A DNA stretch of 64,000 nucleotides from Onchocerca lupi (Eukaryota > Nematoda > Chromadorea > Rhabditida > Onchocercidae). A program made the position numbers and the translations under genes. The notes under the pieces are model-generated. The model searched no databases. It worked only from the letters and a program-made list of their open reading frames with translations, and was not told the origin of the DNA. The stretch covers positions 62,001 to 126,000 of the forward strand of contig JAOVVO010000138.1 in NCBI GenBank assembly GCA_028564675.1, written 5' to 3'. Position 1 is the stretch's first letter; the number at the start of each line of letters is the position of its first letter. Below are positions 61,554 to 64,000 of this stretch, one piece after another.

Positions 61554-63741
61554 ATGAAAGCAGTAATACTTGTTGGCGGATATGGCACAAGGTTACGACC
61601 TTTAACACTTACCCAACCAAAACCACTCGTGGAATTTGCCAACAAACCGATGATGCTTCATCAGGTGAAAGATTCAGTTTCTTCTTTTTGAAATAATTTG
61701 TTAAGGTTATTTGATCCCAGATATTTTACCCGCTAAATTTGGGACTTTTTTTGTATGCGCCCGTATTCTGAATGGCGAACCAATTTCAACCCAATTTGAC
61801 AAACTCGGAATTTTCAGAAATTGGTTTTTAAAGTAATGCTCTTGAAATACAGATTTCTTATGAGTTGTAATAGATTTTTATTCGAAGTACAGATTTCTTA
61901 TGAATTCTAATACTTACCTATAATCTGAATTATAAGGAATTCGGTTCAGTTTTCTTCTGGTGGATAGCTGTCAGCGCTGCAGCTGATCATAGGGAAGACG
62001 GGACTGAGAAATAGTAATACCAGATAGGTACAAAAACATGTCAGTTTTGTAAGTTTTACAAAGACATAAATGAAGGATATTATCCAAATTATGTCTTAAC
62101 TTTGATGTAGTTCACTGTCATGACTTCTAGATGGAAGCACTTGTGGCTGCCGGTGTCGATACTGTGATACTAGCTGTGAGTTATCGTGCAGAACTTTTGG
62201 AACAACAAATGAAACAACATGCTGACCAACTTGGTATTTTATGCCAGTAATTTTTTCAATGTGCATATATTACAACAGTATATTCCTTCGTTATTTTGAA
62301 TCGTAAAAGTGCAGCATATTAGAATCGTAAGATCGGAATTAGAATTAATATCACTCTTTCCATATTTTTACATTCAAAAAAGGATCCTATGAAGTCTAAG
62401 GTTAATGTTTTTTTACATTCGAAAACGGATCTATGAGTCCTAAGGTAAATTAATCAAAGTATAGAGAAACTGCTTCAGAATTTGTTTAATACATTACCCA
62501 AGGACACATTTTTAGAAATCTTTACGTAAGTTAAAGGTGAGTTAACAAAGAGAAAAGATAAGAGGATCGAAGAATATAGTTGAATTAACTTTTACTCATG
62601 ACTTGCACAGTTTTATTGAAGTTACAGCTTTCTTTTGTAAAGATTCCATTTATAATGTTTTTTAGGCATCGAGGTAAATTTCTCACTGGAAGAAGAACCC
62701 TTGGGTACAGCTGGACCGCTGGCCTTGATAAAAGATCGGTTAAAAGGGGATGAACCATTTTTTGTACTGAATTCCGACATTATTTGTGAATTTCCTTTTC
62801 GCGATATGATTGAATTTCATATGAAGCACGGTCATGAGGGGACCATCGCTGTAACCAAGGTACTTTTTTGATTTAAGTGTAATAGTTTGATAATCTGTTA
62901 ATATGAAAAATTTAATGGAAGAAATTTTCTGTGCTTCGTTAACTAATATTGGTTTTTTATAAGTTTTGTTTTTGGATAGCACAGTTTAAGAGAGTATTAA
63001 TCTGTTTCTAGGTTGAAGAACCAAGCAAATATGGTGTTTGTGTATTTAATGAAAAAACTGGCAAAATAGATAGTTTTGTTGAGAAACCGGAAGAATACGT
63101 TGGAAATAAGGTTTTACTTTCTTCAGTATTGTATATCTTTTGAAACTAATTCATTATCTCTTTTTTTCATGTGGAAATATAGCAGCAAGAAAATAGCTTT
63201 AGATTAACGCTGGATTGTACATTCTTTCTCCATCCATACTGGACCGAATATCATTACGCCCAACTTCAATTGAAAAAGAAATTTTTCCGGAAATGGCTAA
63301 ATATGGTGAATTATATGCATATGAACTGTCGGGATTTTGGATGGATGTGGGACAACCAAGAGACTTCTTAACTGGTCATTCTTTAACACTTCGATTTCAG
63401 TTTACGATTATGTTGTTGACATGTTTGACAGCTAATCATTTCATGCCACAACATAGTAAATGTGCAGTATTATGTATATTTTTTCCGAATCCAGTATTTC
63501 TTCACTGTTCTTTTAATATTGTTACTTTTTCCTTGCTTTTATCTCTTTCTTAATATCATTAGGTTTTCAACAAACATTTCGCTCTCCAGACTAATTGACT
63601 TTATTTTTATTACCCTAGGTATGCGTTTGTATTTGAAACACCTTCGCAAGAAGTCGCCATCGATGTTAGCTGAAGGTAGTCATATAAATGGTAATGTGAT
63701 TGTTGATGGAACTGCAGTTATCGGTCGTGATTGCAGGATAG
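61554..63741 (+). CDS. GMPPB: GDP-mannose pyrophosphorylase beta (3' part outside window)
   Basis: Makes GDP-mannose from mannose-1-phosphate and GTP in the cytosol, feeding N-glycan, GPI-anchor and O-mannose synthesis. Six exons are in the window: 61554-61664, 62131-62233, 62666-62859, 63012-63110, 63203-63374, 63619-63741, encoding the first 267 residues of an enzyme normally about 360 long. Seen: N-terminal nucleotide-binding signature VGGYGTRLRPLT with QPKPLVEF, EEEPLGTAGPLA, the metal-site region FVLNSDI, VEEPSKYGV, FVEKP, INAGLYILSP, GFWMDVGQPRDFLTG, then the start of the left-handed beta-helix (NGNVIVDGTAVIGRDC). All phases agree. The last exon ends in phase 1 with a donor at 63742, so the remaining ~90 residues lie past the window. 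Confidence 0.95.
61844..61913. repeat. 40-bp direct repeat in GMPPB intron 1
   Basis: Two copies of a unit around TACAGATTTCTTATGA, 40 bases apart and slightly diverged, inside the first intron of the pyrophosphorylase gene. Confidence 0.8.
62365..62450. repeat. About 44-bp direct repeat in GMPPB intron 2
   Basis: Two diverged tandem copies around TTTTTACATTC, then GGATC and CTAAGGT, with a period of about 44 bases. Confidence 0.7.
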
Positions 63742-64000
63742 GTTTTATTTTAAACTACTTTGATTATTCATTGTATAAGATTTCCACGACATATTCTGAC
63801 ATTGCTTTGTTTTACATGGTGTTGGTCATTAAACCGCTCCGTCTCTTTCATCCATCGATTAGATTAAAGATGGATTTATGTCAGGCTTCAATCGATTTTT
63901 CAATAACTTCTTTTCACTGGGAAAAATTTTTTTTTTCTTTAAAAAAAAAAAAACCTGCGCTACATCGATGTTATATATTTTTTGGTTCTCTTCATTTTCT
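63742..64000 (+). other. Intron of GMPPB at window end
   Basis: Begins with the donor gttttatt after exon 6 and runs to the end of the window; T-rich and A-rich runs at 63927-63953, no exon recognised. Confidence 0.6.

Noticed and set aside
1..64000. CRISPR arrays, operons with ribosome binding sites, or endosymbiont inserts
   Set aside because: No regularly spaced repeats, no bacterial gene order and no shift to bacterial coding density anywhere in the window.

Overview
The window looks like nuclear DNA of a spirurid (clade III, probably filarial) nematode. The sequence is strongly AT-rich, genes are split into many short exons with GTAAGT-like donors and TTTCAG-like acceptors, and the gene set is nematode: an EGL-15-type FGF receptor with the nematode-specific insert, an innexin, an SPDEF/ETS-4-type ETS factor, and a secreted cysteine-type glutathione peroxidase of the kind known from filarial cuticle. 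No bacterial or endosymbiont DNA was seen. The species cannot be fixed from the sequence alone.

Layout. 1-6874: gene-poor, with one doubtful exon and a strong hairpin. 6875-16441 (+): complete 24-exon egl-15 orthologue. 17327-20382 (-): G-protein alpha subunit with a divergent P-loop and a GG instead of GT splice donor after exon 1. 21761-23210 (-): secreted glutathione peroxidase with two apparent one-base losses. 26514-30110 (-): complete 8-exon innexin. 30111-43154: about 13 kb without a recognised gene, holding a mariner-type transposon fossil, trinucleotide repeats and two GC-richer blocks. 43155-47486 (+): single-pass membrane protein of unknown function. 47848-48192 (-): small two-helix membrane protein. 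48935-56309 (-): ETS factor with Pointed and ETS domains; one intron holds a near-perfect 93-nt hairpin whose sense arm carries the miR-2-family seed. 56310-61553: intergenic, including a GC-richer block. 61554-63741 (+): GDP-mannose pyrophosphorylase beta, cut off by the window end.

The genes are not an operon: neighbours are mostly more than 700 bases apart and on both strands. Several encode surface or signalling parts (receptor kinase, G alpha, innexin, membrane proteins), but nothing in the sequence shows that they work together.

Most interesting items: the intronic miR-2-like hairpin in the ETS gene; a 57-bp tandem duplication that copies an exon end plus its splice donor inside the EGL-15 kinase domain, offering an in-frame 19-residue insertion; the altered P-loop of the G alpha; and small lesions (three apparent one-base losses and one donor change) in otherwise intact genes, which may be consensus errors or real decay. 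Exon boundaries were derived by hand from reading-frame continuity and splice consensus.
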